A DNA stretch of 64,000 nucleotides, taken from DUPQ01 sp964563155 (GTDB lineage Bacteria > Bacillota > Clostridia > DUPQ01). The notes under the pieces were generated by a model. That model did no database searches and was not told the origin of the DNA. It worked only from the letters and a program-made list of their open reading frames with translations. The DNA is taken from assembly GCA_964563155.1 (NCBI GenBank), contig CAZLVL010000002.1, positions 62,001 to 126,000 on the forward strand, in the 5' to 3' direction. Shown piece after piece: positions 1-9,318 of the stretch. Positions within the stretch are counted from its first letter, which is position 1. Each line of letters starts with the position of its first letter. The position numbers and the translations under genes were made by a program.

Positions 1-1404
1 GGAAATAAGCCTCAAAGGATAGATGGCAGAATTCAGGATATGTCTTGGTTAGAGGAAAATATTACTTTTGAGGATATAAAAAATAATGCCTTTATTCAAT
101 GTGCTTTAAATAAGGAGCCAGCTAAAGACATTAGAGTTATGGTAAGAGACACAGAACATGGACGACTCTACTATATCTTAAATTTGTCCTATGAAGAGCT
201 TAAGAATGTAGATATAAGCATATCAACTAGCTACAATTCTGAGTTTTATTTATTAGATTTAGAGAATCTTTCAACAAAAGTTATGGATACAAGGCAAGAG
301 ACAAAAAAAGATACAGGAAAAGAAAAACTAAATAGTAGTTTTAGCCTAAACTTTGATCCTGGTGAATCCTTTATTTTAATAGAAGAAACAGAAGATTTAA
401 AAGGGGAAATGAAGAGTTATTTAACCGAGTCTAAAAACTGTTTTACCTTACCTACAAAATCTAAACTAGCTTTACCACCCCAAAATGCCTTCCCTTTAGA
501 CTATGCTCAGATTTCTTATGATGGTCTTAATTTTGAAAGAGTAAGACCCATTCCCTTAATTAGAGATTTGCTATTAAATAAAAGACATAAGGGACCTTTA
601 CATCTTTTATACTCCTTTACAGTTGATGAAATACCTCAAAGCTTATCTTTGGCAGTAGAACCCATGAATCAAAAATCAGTAAAGATAAATGGTAATCTTT
701 TAGACTTTTCAAATTCTTCTTCTTGGTTTGATAAATCTTTTAAAAGTGTGGATATAGTTGAATATATTAAGGTTGGAACCAATGAAGTATCTGTAGAAAT
801 AGACTATTACCAAGATGATTATGTCTATTATGTTTTATACGGAGGAGTATCTGAGTCTTTAAGAAATTGCTTAACCTTTGATACTGAGATTGAGGCTGTT
901 TATCTTTTTGGCAACTTTGAACTTTCTACAGAAAAAGAGCTTTTTATACCAGAACATAGAGATAGCTTTTCCTACACAGGTACTTTTGCTATAAAAAAGC
1001 AGAAAGATTATATAGACCTTAACAATATAGTTGTTGATGGTTATCCTTTCTTTGCAGGTACCATAGAAGTAGAAAAGGAATATACATATGAAGCTGGTAT
1101 GCCAACTACACTTCTTCTAAAGGGTAGATACTCAGCCATTGATATCTGGGTTAATAAAGAATTTGCAGGATCTTGCATGTTTAAAAACTATTTAGATCTT
1201 TCAAATTATCTTAAAGAAGGAACAAACCAGATTTATTTAAAACTATATAATTCTAATAGGAATTTAATGGGACCCCACCATGCTCTAGACCCAGAGCCCA
1301 TAAGTGTAAGTCCCTATTACTTTTCCTTTGAAGGTCATTGGAAGGATGAAAAATGTTCATCCTACCTAGACCGCTATGCCTTTGTTAGATTTGGAATAGA
1401 CTAG
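1..1404 (+). CDS. C-terminal part of a large glycoside hydrolase-like protein (5' partial)
   Basis: The reading frame is open to the left edge without a stop, so this is the 3' part of a longer gene; the first internal ATG (position 40) is unlikely to be the start. The visible ~467 residues are rich in beta-strand-like segments. They include two stretches resembling the jelly-roll or sandwich domains at the C-termini of large GH2/GH106-type enzymes, for example 'LLLKGRYSAIDIWVNKEFAG' followed by 'LKEGTNQIYLKLYNSNRN'. The second pattern (ligand-facing sandwich, then 'EGTNQIYLKL') is typical of accessory domains of alpha-L-rhamnosidase-like proteins. No catalytic residues can be assigned from this part, so the substrate is unknown. 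The family assignment is inference from motif resemblance. Confidence 0.5.
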   Translation, partial: GNKPQRIDGRIQDMSWLEENITFEDIKNNAFIQCALNKEPAKDIRVMVRDTEHGRLYYILNLSYEELKNVDISISTSYNSEFYLLDLENLSTKVMDTRQETKKDTGKEKLNSSFSLNFDPGESFILIEETEDLKGEMKSYLTESKNCFTLPTKSKLALPPQNAFPLDYAQISYDGLNFERVRPIPLIRDLLLNKRHKGPLHLLYSFTVDEIPQSLSLAVEPMNQKSVKINGNLLDFSNSSSWFDKSFKSVDIVEYIKVGTNEVSVEIDYYQDDYVYYVLYGGVSESLRNCLTFDTEIEAVYLFGNFELSTEKELFIPEHRDSFSYTGTFAIKKQKDYIDLNNIVVDGYPFFAGTIEVEKEYTYEAGMPTTLLLKGRYSAIDIWVNKEFAGSCMFKNYLDLSNYLKEGTNQIYLKLYNSNRNLMGPHHALDPEPISVSPYYFSFEGHWKDEKCSSYLDRYAFVRFGID

Positions 1405-1411
1405 TAAATAT

Positions 1412-2995
1412 CTACACTTTCTTACCACAATTAGGACAAAAAGCTTGTCCTGCCTTTAAGCCAGTACCACAATTTGTACAATAACCTACAGGCCTAGGCT
1501 GACTAATTGCTTGAGAGGCTACTTGTACTTTTGCTTTAGGTTTTTGACTAAAATATATTATGAAAGCTAAACCTGCTCCAATAACTAATACAGCAAGTAA
1601 AATTACAACAACTGTTGGATTTATACTACTAGATGCATTTCTTATGGCTCTTTTAGTGGCTTTTTGAGTTTTAATATCCCAGTTTTCTAATTCAGCTTCT
1701 ATATCAAACTCATCTAAAGTATAGTTTTGATATTTATCCACATCCACTCTTTGGCCTGCTCCAACTAGAACCATCTCATTTGTATCATTAAGGGTAACTT
1801 CAACCTCCCCTTCAAATACCTTCACAGTGGAAATGTTGTTATCTTCTTCACAGACAAAGGTAGTCCCCTTTATACCTGCACAGGCTTGGCCCATGGGTAT
1901 TTCCAGAGATAGGCCCTTAGGTATTCTTTTCAAGTTCATCCAAATATTTCCTGCTATTAATTCTAGCTTTGTTTGTTCTTTTCTTTCTAGATCTAAAATT
2001 AAACAAGTATCTGGTGCTATTTCTAAACTTCTCATGTCTTCAAAAGATAAAATAGCCCTACTTCTTCTTGAAACTAATATTAAGTCTCCATGATATAAAG
2101 GTGTATCTAAATCCACAAAAACAGCTTGGCCTTGATCATCTTCCCACCCTCTTAAAACTAATACTTCTCCATGTAGGTCCCCAAACTTTACCTTGACATG
2201 ATTATTTTTTGGATCTGTTGCCTCTTGTATATCTGCCTCTGTCCATTTGCTAGCTTCTTTTTCCCAATCCATCCAAAATTTATGGGATAAACCACTTACT
2301 CTGGGTCCCTTATCAAAAACCTTGTTCTTATCATTTTTATCATCTTTCGATTCTTCTTTTACACCATGGCCTATTCTTTTCCATTCATATACATATTGGG
2401 TAGCAAGACTTCTGCCATAGAAGAATTTGGTTCTCAATCCTTTTTTGTCTCCTTCTTTACTCCCTGCCCTCATAGTAGCAGTAATGGTTTCATTATATGA
2501 GGTTGGTCCACTTAAAGAATATACACCAAATGAGTATTCACCTTTTTCATTTACAAATGAAATATTACCATGAGAGACCGTAGTAGGTGGATAATCCCAA
2601 ACATCAATATCTGCCTGAAAACTCATACGAAAATGTAGTTTAACTACAGTATTTGTTAAAGTACTTACTTTTACTTTGAGAACAATAGGCACATCAGGAT
2701 AAATGACAGTGGGAACGCCCTCAACTTGAGCTTCTACAGCTAAAGTACCTGTTTTTCCTTCACCATAGTAGTCTTGTCCTGTGTAGGTTGTAGATGCAGA
2801 ATATCTACCACGGGAATAGCTTTGGGTGTAAGCATAAGCCTCGTGCTCAATTATTTCATCTTCATAGTCCACAATATCCACTAATACCCAAGCAAATTCA
2901 CCATCACTAGACTGAGTCTTTGCAGCTTGATAAAAAGGGAGGATAAGAAATAGGATTAGAAATCCAGAGAAAATTCTAAGAGTCTTTGTTTTCAT
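1412..2995 (-). CDS. Membrane-anchored FecR-domain protein with C-terminal zinc ribbon
   Basis: I chose the internal ATG at 2995 because it has an AGAGGA ribosome site and is followed at once by a signal-like segment (MKTKTLRIFSGFLILFLILP). The 21 upstream codons lack such features. The ~527-residue protein has an N-terminal signal/TM segment and a beta-rich region. A FecR-like domain follows at about residues 270-430, with the hallmark 'GQACAGIKGTTFVCEE' and 'VKVFEGEVEV'. There is a second TM near residues 470-490, then a C-terminal CxxC...CxxC zinc ribbon (CTNCG ... CPNCG). The likely topology is an outside FecR domain and a cytosolic zinc ribbon. It is divergent from the next gene, which also couples zinc ribbons to an external domain. 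Exact function unknown. Confidence 0.75.
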   Translation of the reverse strand: MKTKTLRIFSGFLILFLILPFYQAAKTQSSDGEFAWVLVDIVDYEDEIIEHEAYAYTQSYSRGRYSASTTYTGQDYYGEGKTGTLAVEAQVEGVPTVIYPDVPIVLKVKVSTLTNTVVKLHFRMSFQADIDVWDYPPTTVSHGNISFVNEKGEYSFGVYSLSGPTSYNETITATMRAGSKEGDKKGLRTKFFYGRSLATQYVYEWKRIGHGVKEESKDDKNDKNKVFDKGPRVSGLSHKFWMDWEKEASKWTEADIQEATDPKNNHVKVKFGDLHGEVLVLRGWEDDQGQAVFVDLDTPLYHGDLILVSRRSRAILSFEDMRSLEIAPDTCLILDLERKEQTKLELIAGNIWMNLKRIPKGLSLEIPMGQACAGIKGTTFVCEEDNNISTVKVFEGEVEVTLNDTNEMVLVGAGQRVDVDKYQNYTLDEFDIEAELENWDIKTQKATKRAIRNASSSINPTVVVILLAVLVIGAGLAFIIYFSQKPKAKVQVASQAISQPRPVGYCTNCGTGLKAGQAFCPNCGKKV

Positions 2996-3064
2996 GGCTT
3001 TGTCCTCTTTTTTATTAAATTTTGATAATTGGCTGTGGCAAAGAGTTAGTCTGCACACATTTGC

Positions 3065-3094
3065 ATTATATCAGATTTTTATAATTATTATCAA
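3065..3094 (-). promoter_or_regulatory. Promoter of the FecR-domain gene
   Basis: On the minus strand TTGATA (3094-3089), an 18-base spacer and TATAAT (3070-3065) form a good sigma-A-type promoter. It points at the FecR gene starting at 2995 and leaves a leader of roughly 60 nt. Confidence 0.6.
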
Positions 3095-3141
3095 TACCAC
3101 TGGCAAGCCTAGCATTTTATATATCTTTGCAAGTATGAAAA

Positions 3142-3150
3142 TGCTATAAT
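3142..3150 (+). promoter_or_regulatory. Extended -10 promoter of the zinc-ribbon membrane protein gene
   Basis: TGCTATAAT is an extended -10 element about 39 bases before the start codon at 3189. No good -35 is present at the usual distance, as is common for extended -10 promoters. It is divergent from the FecR-gene promoter. Confidence 0.55.
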
Positions 3151-3188
3151 ATTAACATGTCAAAAACCCTAAATATTGGAGGAAAATT

Positions 3189-5750
3189 ATGTATTGCAAA
3201 CACTGTGGCACTCTTATCAATGAAAATTCTCGATTTTGCACTAATTGTGGCCAAGTTATCCAAGTAAAACCAATTTGCAAATCTTGCAAAGGTCCTTTGG
3301 AGGCTGAAGATAAATTTTGTCCTACTTGTGGAACTTCTGTCTTATCTACAAGCCCACAAGTTCCTTTACAAGAAAAGCCACTTGCACAAAATGTAACTAC
3401 AAGTTCTACTTATCTTCCACCCCTTTTGAATCCAAAAGATGTAAGACCACCTAAAAGAAGCAAAAAATTACTATTAATTCCCTTAGTGGCAATAATACTT
3501 ATTGTTAGTATTATTTTAGGAATAACCTATCTTCCAAGTTTAGTCGGTCCTCTTTTCAAGGATAAGGTATATGCTACAAGCCAAGGCAAGGTAAAAAAAG
3601 GAAGTACAGCCACCGTGGATTATGAAGCACCAATAGCTAATGTCCAAGGAATTTCTATTGATTTTAGCAATTTGCTACCTGAAGATGAGCTTGTTTTAGA
3701 GGTAAGTCCCATAAGCAATGCAACCGACCAGGGACTAGGAAAGGCTTTGGTGTCTTACAGGATAACTGCAGATAATGAAGAGTACTCTGAATTTGATGGG
3801 ATTGTCACAATTACAATTCCTATAAATATGGAAAAATATGAGGATATTGATATTTGTGCAGCCTACTTTGATGAAGAAGCACAAAGATGGATTCCCTTAC
3901 CTCATGAGACTTTAAAAGAAAGTGATGAGGTAAGAATATATACAAATCACTTTACTGATTTTTCTGTTTTTAAGCTAACTGGTTCAGGAACACGTTTTAC
4001 AACCGCTGCCGTAAACCTTACCGTAATTCAAGACTTTTTAAGAACCACTGATTATGAAAATATATATGGACACTTAAAAGCAGGCAATACTCCCCTTGAA
4101 TCTGATTTTGTAACAATGGGCCTTGAATTTATGAGTTTTACTTCAACCGCCTACGATGCAAAAATTACCATGTCAACAATTACAAAAGGCCTTCCCTTAA
4201 GCGAAGTAAATAAACTAAGTAGTGCTCTAACAAAAATTGGGTTTGGCATTGTTCTTCTAAAAGCAGGATATGAATATTTTGTATTAGACAGTAGTGACAA
4301 AGCTGCATATACACTTTTGATGGGACTTACTGAACTGGGAATTTTTATGGCAGCTGGAGCTATAGGAGGACCTGTTGCAGCAACTCTTGCCTTTACTGCT
4401 TGGGGAACCCTATTTATTGCAAATACTTTTTCTTCTTACTTCAATTCAAAGGATATTGAAACAGCTATAAAAACTCAGCAAGAGTTTGTAGATAGTCAAT
4501 ACCTCTATTGTATCAATGTTAGAAGTAAGGCAAAAAGTGGCTCTTGGTATTATAGGTACAATTCACCAGTTTACTCAGGATCTGGCTCAGGCTGGATAGC
4601 CTTCAAAGCAGGTAGTGATGCTGATTGGTTAAGACTATTTAAAAAATTATATGAGTTGAATAAGAATGACCCTTATGCTTTTATGGCCGCAGTAGAGTCT
4701 GCAGTAGATTTATATCATCAGTTATGGTCAAGAACTCCTGCAAACGTTAGAGGAAACCAATGGAGAGGTTATGATGATCCTATGTACAATGTTAAATATC
4801 CTTCTCTTTCTGCAAATGATGAGTTAAAGGTTACAGCAACAATAAGGGAAAATCTTAGAAAAAGATTAACTCCAATCATTTCTAATTTTAAAAAGGAAAT
4901 CCACCTAACCATGATGGTTGCCTACTGCAATCAACTCGAAGAAGTTGCAGCAGACTTTAATAAAGAGATTTCTTTTGCTCTAGTGTCTGAAAACAATGAT
5001 GATTTTTATGAAAACTACAAAAATTCTGTTTTTAGATTTGCCGTACCAGATGAAATGCTCAAGGGCTTTTCAGAAGTAGATGAAGCCAAGTGGTCCAATC
5101 GCTGGAGATTCCCGTCAGCAAAAAAAGATGAAACTCTACTATTAGATGCAACATTTTTAGGATACTTTCTTGCAGGCTCTCCAACTACTCTAAATATTTT
5201 TAATTCAAGCTCTTCTTTGAGAAATAATACTCCTGACCAAACTGTAGACTTTAAACTTGAAAGACCTAATACAACCATAGTTATACCAGAAATATATCCT
5301 AATTTTTCAGAGATTCTTGGCGTATATGAAAACGGCACCCTAGTCTATGAAGATATCTTTATTTCTGAACCTCTAAGAATTGCATTAGATAATGCTATAA
5401 AGAATTGGAGTGATGACGACGACGCAGGCTGTGAAATGTCAGAAGTAAAGGCAAATCTCTTAGGTGAGATTAACACTGACACCATGACTATTTCAGGATC
5501 ATCTGGTAGTGGATATATAAGTTTTGCAGAAAACTATGATGATTACGAAACTATTGGATTTACATACAATGAGAATAAAGGAGAGCTAATATTTACTAGT
5601 AGTAATGTTCGTGGCAAGCTGACAGCCTCATATTCTGCAGGGAATACTGGAGTGATAATAAGAGGGATGATACGAAGTACTGAAGAAGGATTTGGCTTTA
5701 ACATGTTTTATATTGACACTAGAATAAACTTTGAGAAGCCTCTTAAATAA
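3189..5750 (+). CDS. Large membrane protein with two N-terminal zinc ribbons
   Basis: 853 residues, ATG with GGAGGA 5 bases upstream. Two zinc ribbons lie at the N-terminus (CKHCG...CTNCG at residues 3-22 and CKSCK...CPTCG at ~30-50). A single TM segment lies at ~93-115 (LLLIPLVAIILIVSIILGI), followed by a long, probably extracytoplasmic region. Its first ~150 residues look like a ZU5/Ig-type beta domain. A hydrophobic stretch near residues 380-415 may be a helical hairpin or buried core. The stop codon overlaps the next start (TAATG), so the Lgt-like gene is probably co-translated. I recognise no enzymatic motif. It mirrors the divergent FecR protein in joining cytosolic zinc ribbons to an outside domain. 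Confidence 0.7.
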   Translation: MYCKHCGTLINENSRFCTNCGQVIQVKPICKSCKGPLEAEDKFCPTCGTSVLSTSPQVPLQEKPLAQNVTTSSTYLPPLLNPKDVRPPKRSKKLLLIPLVAIILIVSIILGITYLPSLVGPLFKDKVYATSQGKVKKGSTATVDYEAPIANVQGISIDFSNLLPEDELVLEVSPISNATDQGLGKALVSYRITADNEEYSEFDGIVTITIPINMEKYEDIDICAAYFDEEAQRWIPLPHETLKESDEVRIYTNHFTDFSVFKLTGSGTRFTTAAVNLTVIQDFLRTTDYENIYGHLKAGNTPLESDFVTMGLEFMSFTSTAYDAKITMSTITKGLPLSEVNKLSSALTKIGFGIVLLKAGYEYFVLDSSDKAAYTLLMGLTELGIFMAAGAIGGPVAATLAFTAWGTLFIANTFSSYFNSKDIETAIKTQQEFVDSQYLYCINVRSKAKSGSWYYRYNSPVYSGSGSGWIAFKAGSDADWLRLFKKLYELNKNDPYAFMAAVESAVDLYHQLWSRTPANVRGNQWRGYDDPMYNVKYPSLSANDELKVTATIRENLRKRLTPIISNFKKEIHLTMMVAYCNQLEEVAADFNKEISFALVSENNDDFYENYKNSVFRFAVPDEMLKGFSEVDEAKWSNRWRFPSAKKDETLLLDATFLGYFLAGSPTTLNIFNSSSSLRNNTPDQTVDFKLERPNTTIVIPEIYPNFSEILGVYENGTLVYEDIFISEPLRIALDNAIKNWSDDDDAGCEMSEVKANLLGEINTDTMTISGSSGSGYISFAENYDDYETIGFTYNENKGELIFTSSNVRGKLTASYSAGNTGVIIRGMIRSTEEGFGFNMFYIDTRINFEKPLK

Positions 5751-6547
5751 TGAAACCTACGATTAGTATTTTAAACTACATTATAAGCTCCTATAGACTT
5801 TTTGCAGTTCTAGCAACACTAATAGGGCTTGTGCTACTTACAATTAACCTTAGAAAGAATAAGGTGGATATGAAAAAAATTCTTCTTCTTTTTATTCCAC
5901 TTATTCTTTTTTTCTTTTTAGGGGCAAGATTTTTTAATGTCTTTTTAAATCCCAAAGCCTATGAAACTATATCCTTTTTCAAACTAGACTTTGCAGGCTT
6001 ATCCATATATGGAGGCTTAATCGGAGCTTTGATTGCTATATCTCTATGGACCTTCATATTTAAAATACCCTTGTGGGAAAGTTTAGATGCCTGTGTTTTT
6101 CCCGCTGGCATAGCTTTTATTCTGGCAAGGATTGGTTGTTTTTTAAATGGTTGTTGTGGAGGTAAAATTACTAGCAGTAAACTTGGAATCATATATCCCC
6201 ATCTAAAAGACCTACCAAAACCTTTTAGCCTTCCAGTTTGGCCAACTCAATTATTTGAACTTTTTGCAACTCTTTTAATCCTTACTCTTCTAGTATTTAT
6301 TAATAACAAAAAAATAAAGCTACCTTCAGGTAGTAAATTTTTAGTCTTCTCTTTTCTTTTTTCCTTAGCTAGGTTGTTAATCCTTCCCTATAGAAGGCTT
6401 CCCTATTCTAATATAATAGTAAACTGGCTCTATCCAGGCTTTTATCTTTTCTTTATAATTCTATCTTTGACTCTTTTTATCTACAGAATGATAAAACATA
6501 ATGAAAGTGAACAAATACAACGAAATAATATAGAAGATAGAAATTAG
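5750..6547 (+). CDS. Atypical prolipoprotein diacylglyceryl transferase (Lgt)-like membrane protein
   Basis: 265 residues with about seven hydrophobic segments. Lgt-family features are 'LSIYGGLIGALIA' and 'ILARIGCFLNGCCGG', which correspond to the GGLIG and GRIGNFINGE signatures of prolipoprotein diacylglyceryl transferase. Several canonical positions differ. NGE..GR is NGCCGGK, the first motif has Tyr where many Lgt proteins have His, and the C-terminal Arg-rich motif is not evident. It therefore belongs to a divergent Lgt-like branch and may not be the housekeeping enzyme. It starts within the stop codon of the upstream zinc-ribbon gene (TAATG), implying translational coupling and a shared pathway. 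A lipid-transfer role is inference. Confidence 0.65.
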   Translation: MKPTISILNYIISSYRLFAVLATLIGLVLLTINLRKNKVDMKKILLLFIPLILFFFLGARFFNVFLNPKAYETISFFKLDFAGLSIYGGLIGALIAISLWTFIFKIPLWESLDACVFPAGIAFILARIGCFLNGCCGGKITSSKLGIIYPHLKDLPKPFSLPVWPTQLFELFATLLILTLLVFINNKKIKLPSGSKFLVFSFLFSLARLLILPYRRLPYSNIIVNWLYPGFYLFFIILSLTLFIYRMIKHNESEQIQRNNIEDRN

Positions 6548-6582
6548 AAGAGAGAAATTAGAAGATAGAAAAATAATCTAAA

Positions 6583-6613
6583 AAAAAAGTTAATTAAGGT
6601 ATTAGACTTTTTT
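6583..6613. terminator. Possible bidirectional terminator between convergent genes
   Basis: AAAAAAGT (6583-6590) and ACTTTTTT (6606-6613) form an AT-only stem with a 15-base loop between the Lgt-like gene and the convergent GNAT gene. The stem is weak, so the call is tentative. Confidence 0.35.
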
Positions 6614-6624
6614 GTATCTTTTGT

Positions 6625-7188
6625 TTACTCTTTATTTGAAAAATAATCCTGAGCAAGGATTGCGTATCTTACGCTGTCAGAAAGTCCTTGATTACTTATT
6701 TGATCTTGTTCCATGGTTCCTTCATATTTTAGACCACACTTTATCATTACTTTGCCTGAATTTATATTTCTCGGGTCATGGCTTGACTCAATTCTATTAA
6801 CCCCAACCTCTTCAAAAAAGAACTGGATAAGTGCACTAAGTGCTTCAGAAGTATATCCTTTATTCCACCATTTTCTGCCAAGAGCATAACCCATATGGAC
6901 CATTTTAATATCATCATCTTTACCCACTGCAGCAATACTCCCTATGGGTTCACCAATTTCTTTAAGAACTATAGCCCAGCTATAGTGGTCTAGATTTTTG
7001 TACAACAAAAGCCAAGACTCTATTACTGCTTGGGAAACAGATGGGTCTGCATGGGGAGGCCAGGTTAAAAACTTTGTTACCTCTAGATCTCTTGCCCAAT
7101 TTAAAAACATAGGCTTAGAACCCTCTATTGAAAAAGGACGAAGAATAAGTCGTTTTGTTTCAATAATTACGCTACCTTTGTGATTCAA
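6625..7188 (-). CDS. GNAT acetyltransferase, RimJ/RimL type
   Basis: 187 residues. The start is TTG at 7188, supported by AGGAG 7 bases upstream; no ATG lies at the expected N-terminus. The fold signature is complete: 'TKRLILRPFS' opens beta1, and 'MGYALGRKWWNKGYTSEALSALI' carries the acetyl-CoA binding loop (R-x-x-W-x-x-G-Y-x-x-E-A). 'VNRIESSHDPRNINSGKVMIKCGLKYEG' is the N-x-x-S-x-x-x-x-x-x-x-G-F/L-type motif of N-terminal protein acetyltransferase relatives. The substrate cannot be told. It lies 9 bases downstream of the VTT gene on the same strand. Confidence 0.85.
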   Translation of the reverse strand: MNHKGSVIIETKRLILRPFSIEGSKPMFLNWARDLEVTKFLTWPPHADPSVSQAVIESWLLLYKNLDHYSWAIVLKEIGEPIGSIAAVGKDDDIKMVHMGYALGRKWWNKGYTSEALSALIQFFFEEVGVNRIESSHDPRNINSGKVMIKCGLKYEGTMEQDQISNQGLSDSVRYAILAQDYFSNKE

Positions 7189-7197
7189 TAAATTCTC

Positions 7198-7935
7198 CTA
7201 CATGATATCACTAATATCAACATCTTGATCTTGACTGTCAATTCTAGCAATTTTATTTAAGAAATTGGTTATGGGCTTTCTAAAGATAATAACAAGAACT
7301 GTAAATACAACAGAAAAGACAACTAGAAATACTGTCTGCTCAGTTGTCCATTTTAAAAGACCATCTCCCAAAAGAGAGACTGTCAAGGTAAAAGGTATTC
7401 TTGCCACTAAAGCAAGTATCAAAAAAACTCTAAAGGGAAGATTAACTATGCCTGCAACATAACATAATAAATCATCAGGCAAACCAGGCAAGACAAAGGC
7501 TAAAAGAAAGAAAACTGCTCCATTTCTTTTTACAAATTCTACTACCTTTTTAGTATTTTTTCTTCCTGCCAATTTTTCAGTTAAAGGTTCTCCAAAAGCC
7601 TTACCTAGCATGTAGGCTGTAAGAGATCCTAACACTGTAGCCAAATGATTAATGAAAAAGCCCTTCCAAACTCCAAAGAGCAAGCCACCCATAAAATGGA
7701 TTAATTGGCCCGGAATTGGTGCTATAACCACCTGCAAATATGAAAGGGCAAAGAAAATCCAGGGACCTAAGGCCCCTTTTCCTTTAATATATCTTCTTAA
7801 GGCTTCTCCGTTAAATTGAAAGATTAGAAAAAGCTCTCTTCCAAGATCTGTAAGTAAAAAAATGATAAGAGCAACAATCGCAGCTATTACTAAAGATATC
7901 TTAAGATTTCTTTTGCCTTTTTTACTTAACTTCAT
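7198..7935 (-). CDS. TVP38/TMEM64 (VTT-domain) membrane protein
   Basis: About 245 residues with five or six hydrophobic segments. The VTT core reads 'GAVFFLLAFVLPGLPDDLLCYVAGIVNLPFRVF' in two halves. The conserved pattern is F..(R/A)..P..P.D...Y.AG, which in this family resembles DedA/TMEM41-type lipid scramblases and membrane-homeostasis proteins. I prefer ATG at 7935; a GTG at 7944 is also possible. Neither has a strong ribosome site, and both lie inside the 3' end of the upstream gene, suggesting coupling. Role: inner-membrane lipid handling, inferred from the family. Confidence 0.8.
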   Translation of the reverse strand: MKLSKKGKRNLKISLVIAAIVALIIFLLTDLGRELFLIFQFNGEALRRYIKGKGALGPWIFFALSYLQVVIAPIPGQLIHFMGGLLFGVWKGFFINHLATVLGSLTAYMLGKAFGEPLTEKLAGRKNTKKVVEFVKRNGAVFFLLAFVLPGLPDDLLCYVAGIVNLPFRVFLILALVARIPFTLTVSLLGDGLLKWTTEQTVFLVVFSVVFTVLVIIFRKPITNFLNKIARIDSQDQDVDISDIM

Positions 7936-8791
7936 CTTGTACACCAGATATCATATCCATCAACATTGTTCCATATTTTACATAGGAATCAAACAAGAGT
8001 TGATCATCATCATTCTTTTTGTCATCTCCTAAATGAACAATTGCAGAAACATGAGGCTCGATTGAAATGATACCATCGTACTTGTCTTCATTAAGCAAAA
8101 TTTTCAAAACATCTTTAACTCTAGATTCTCCTTCTCCAACAAATCTAAATTGATTTTCTCGACCTGGAGTTGCCAAAAGAGAATCTTTAATATGTACATA
8201 GTCAATGTTTCCTCTTAGTTTTTGGAAAAATCCCATTACATCCTCATAAGCATAAGCTGTCACATTTCCAGTATCATATAAAAGTACAAAGTTAGGACTA
8301 TTGACCTCTGCTTTTAATTCCAGCATATTTTCAGGGCTTTCACCACCCCAGCCAGTGCAGTTTTCATGGGCTAAAATAACATCATATTCTTCTGCCATTT
8401 TTGCTAACTCTTTGCTTCTTCTAATTGTTTCTTTTTTTGTAAATACAGGATCCTTATCATCCTGGATCCAGGACATTATTCTTGTATATTTAACACCTAA
8501 AGACTTCATTCTTTTGGCTGCAACCTTTAGGTCTTCTTTGTCTATATTAAAATCACCACGGATATTTCTGCTCCAATTACCTATTGCAGATGCAAATCCC
8601 ACAACTGTCATTTCCTTTTCTTCAATAATTCTTCTAACCTTATCGAATTCTTCATCTGTAAATTTAGTTGTTGAAGGATTAACACCATTATGATTTCTTA
8701 ACTCTAAAGTGTTCCAACCCAAAACCTTATGTGCCTTTATTTGAGTCTCAATGTGTTTACCCGCCTCATCACTAATTCCGGTAATAATCAT
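7922..8791 (-). CDS. Sugar phosphate isomerase/epimerase-like TIM-barrel protein
   Basis: 289 residues, ATG with AAAGGA upstream. It has the xylose-isomerase-like/AP-endonuclease-2 fold: 'MIITGISDEAGKHIETQIKAHK' start, 'LGWNTLELR', 'ILAHENCTGWGGES' (the E in the metal-binding strand), 'LLYDTGNVTAYAYE', 'DYVHIKDSL' (a His-x-Lys-Asp metal site) and 'GIISIEPHV'. These Glu/Asp/His positions are the usual divalent-metal ligands. The substrate is unknown; relatives act on myo-inositol derivatives, tagatose/psicose or hydroxypyruvate. It overlaps the VTT gene by 14 bases and follows rsfS by 13 bases on the same strand. Confidence 0.8.
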   Translation of the reverse strand: MIITGISDEAGKHIETQIKAHKVLGWNTLELRNHNGVNPSTTKFTDEEFDKVRRIIEEKEMTVVGFASAIGNWSRNIRGDFNIDKEDLKVAAKRMKSLGVKYTRIMSWIQDDKDPVFTKKETIRRSKELAKMAEEYDVILAHENCTGWGGESPENMLELKAEVNSPNFVLLYDTGNVTAYAYEDVMGFFQKLRGNIDYVHIKDSLLATPGRENQFRFVGEGESRVKDVLKILLNEDKYDGIISIEPHVSAIVHLGDDKKNDDDQLLFDSYVKYGTMLMDMISGVQDEVK

Positions 8792-8804
8792 TTTTTTATC
8801 CTTT

Positions 8805-9155
8805 CTAAGCTTCTCTTATTTCTTCTAAAAGACCATCGCTCCACAATTTTTCCAGATTGTATTTTTCTCTAGATTCTTTATCGAATATATTTACTACAAT
8901 ATCCTTACAATCTATTAAAATCCATCTTGCTTGTTCATATCCTTCTCGAGGAAGATTGACTGATAGTCCCAGCTCTTGTGCTAAATCCACTACATCATCT
9001 GCTAACGATTTTCTATGTCTATTGCTGGTCCCGCTACATATGATAAAAAAGTCTGTCAAAGTGGTAATATTCTTTACATCTATAGCCACTATTTCTTTTG
9101 CCTTTTTCTCTGTTAATAAATCAACTATACTTCTTTTTATTTTTTCTGTGTCCAA
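8805..9155 (-). CDS. rsfS: Ribosome silencing factor RsfS
   Basis: 116 residues, the usual length. Start TTG at 9155 with GGAG 8 bases upstream; an ATG is not available. The family core 'KKAKEIVAIDVKNITTLTDFFIICSGTSNRHRKSLADDV' and 'YEQARWILIDCKDIVVNIFDKESREKYNLEKLW' is complete. RsfS binds ribosomal protein uL14 and blocks subunit joining when nutrients are scarce. In most Firmicutes it sits directly after nadD-yqeK. Here those genes lie ~3.7 kb away on the same strand, with an opposite-strand zinc-uptake block in between. Confidence 0.95.
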   Translation of the reverse strand: MDTEKIKRSIVDLLTEKKAKEIVAIDVKNITTLTDFFIICSGTSNRHRKSLADDVVDLAQELGLSVNLPREGYEQARWILIDCKDIVVNIFDKESREKYNLEKLWSDGLLEEIREA

Positions 9156-9271
9156 ATAATATCTCCTTTTTTCTAATTATATAGTAATTATCAATTAATT
9201 GTATAGATGTTTTGATTATATCCTATATGGAGGGAAATAAGAAATTGTTCTTGGAGCTAGCGATAGTTTTT

Positions 9272-9299
9272 TTGATTAAAAGCTTAACAATGCTATAAT
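9272..9299 (+). promoter_or_regulatory. Promoter of the PAP2-like gene
   Basis: TTGATT (9272-9277), 16-base spacer and TATAAT (9294-9299) with an upstream TG (extended -10), 20 bases before the ATG at 9319. Confidence 0.6.
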
Positions 9300-9318
9300 A
9301 TCCCATAGGAGATTTATT

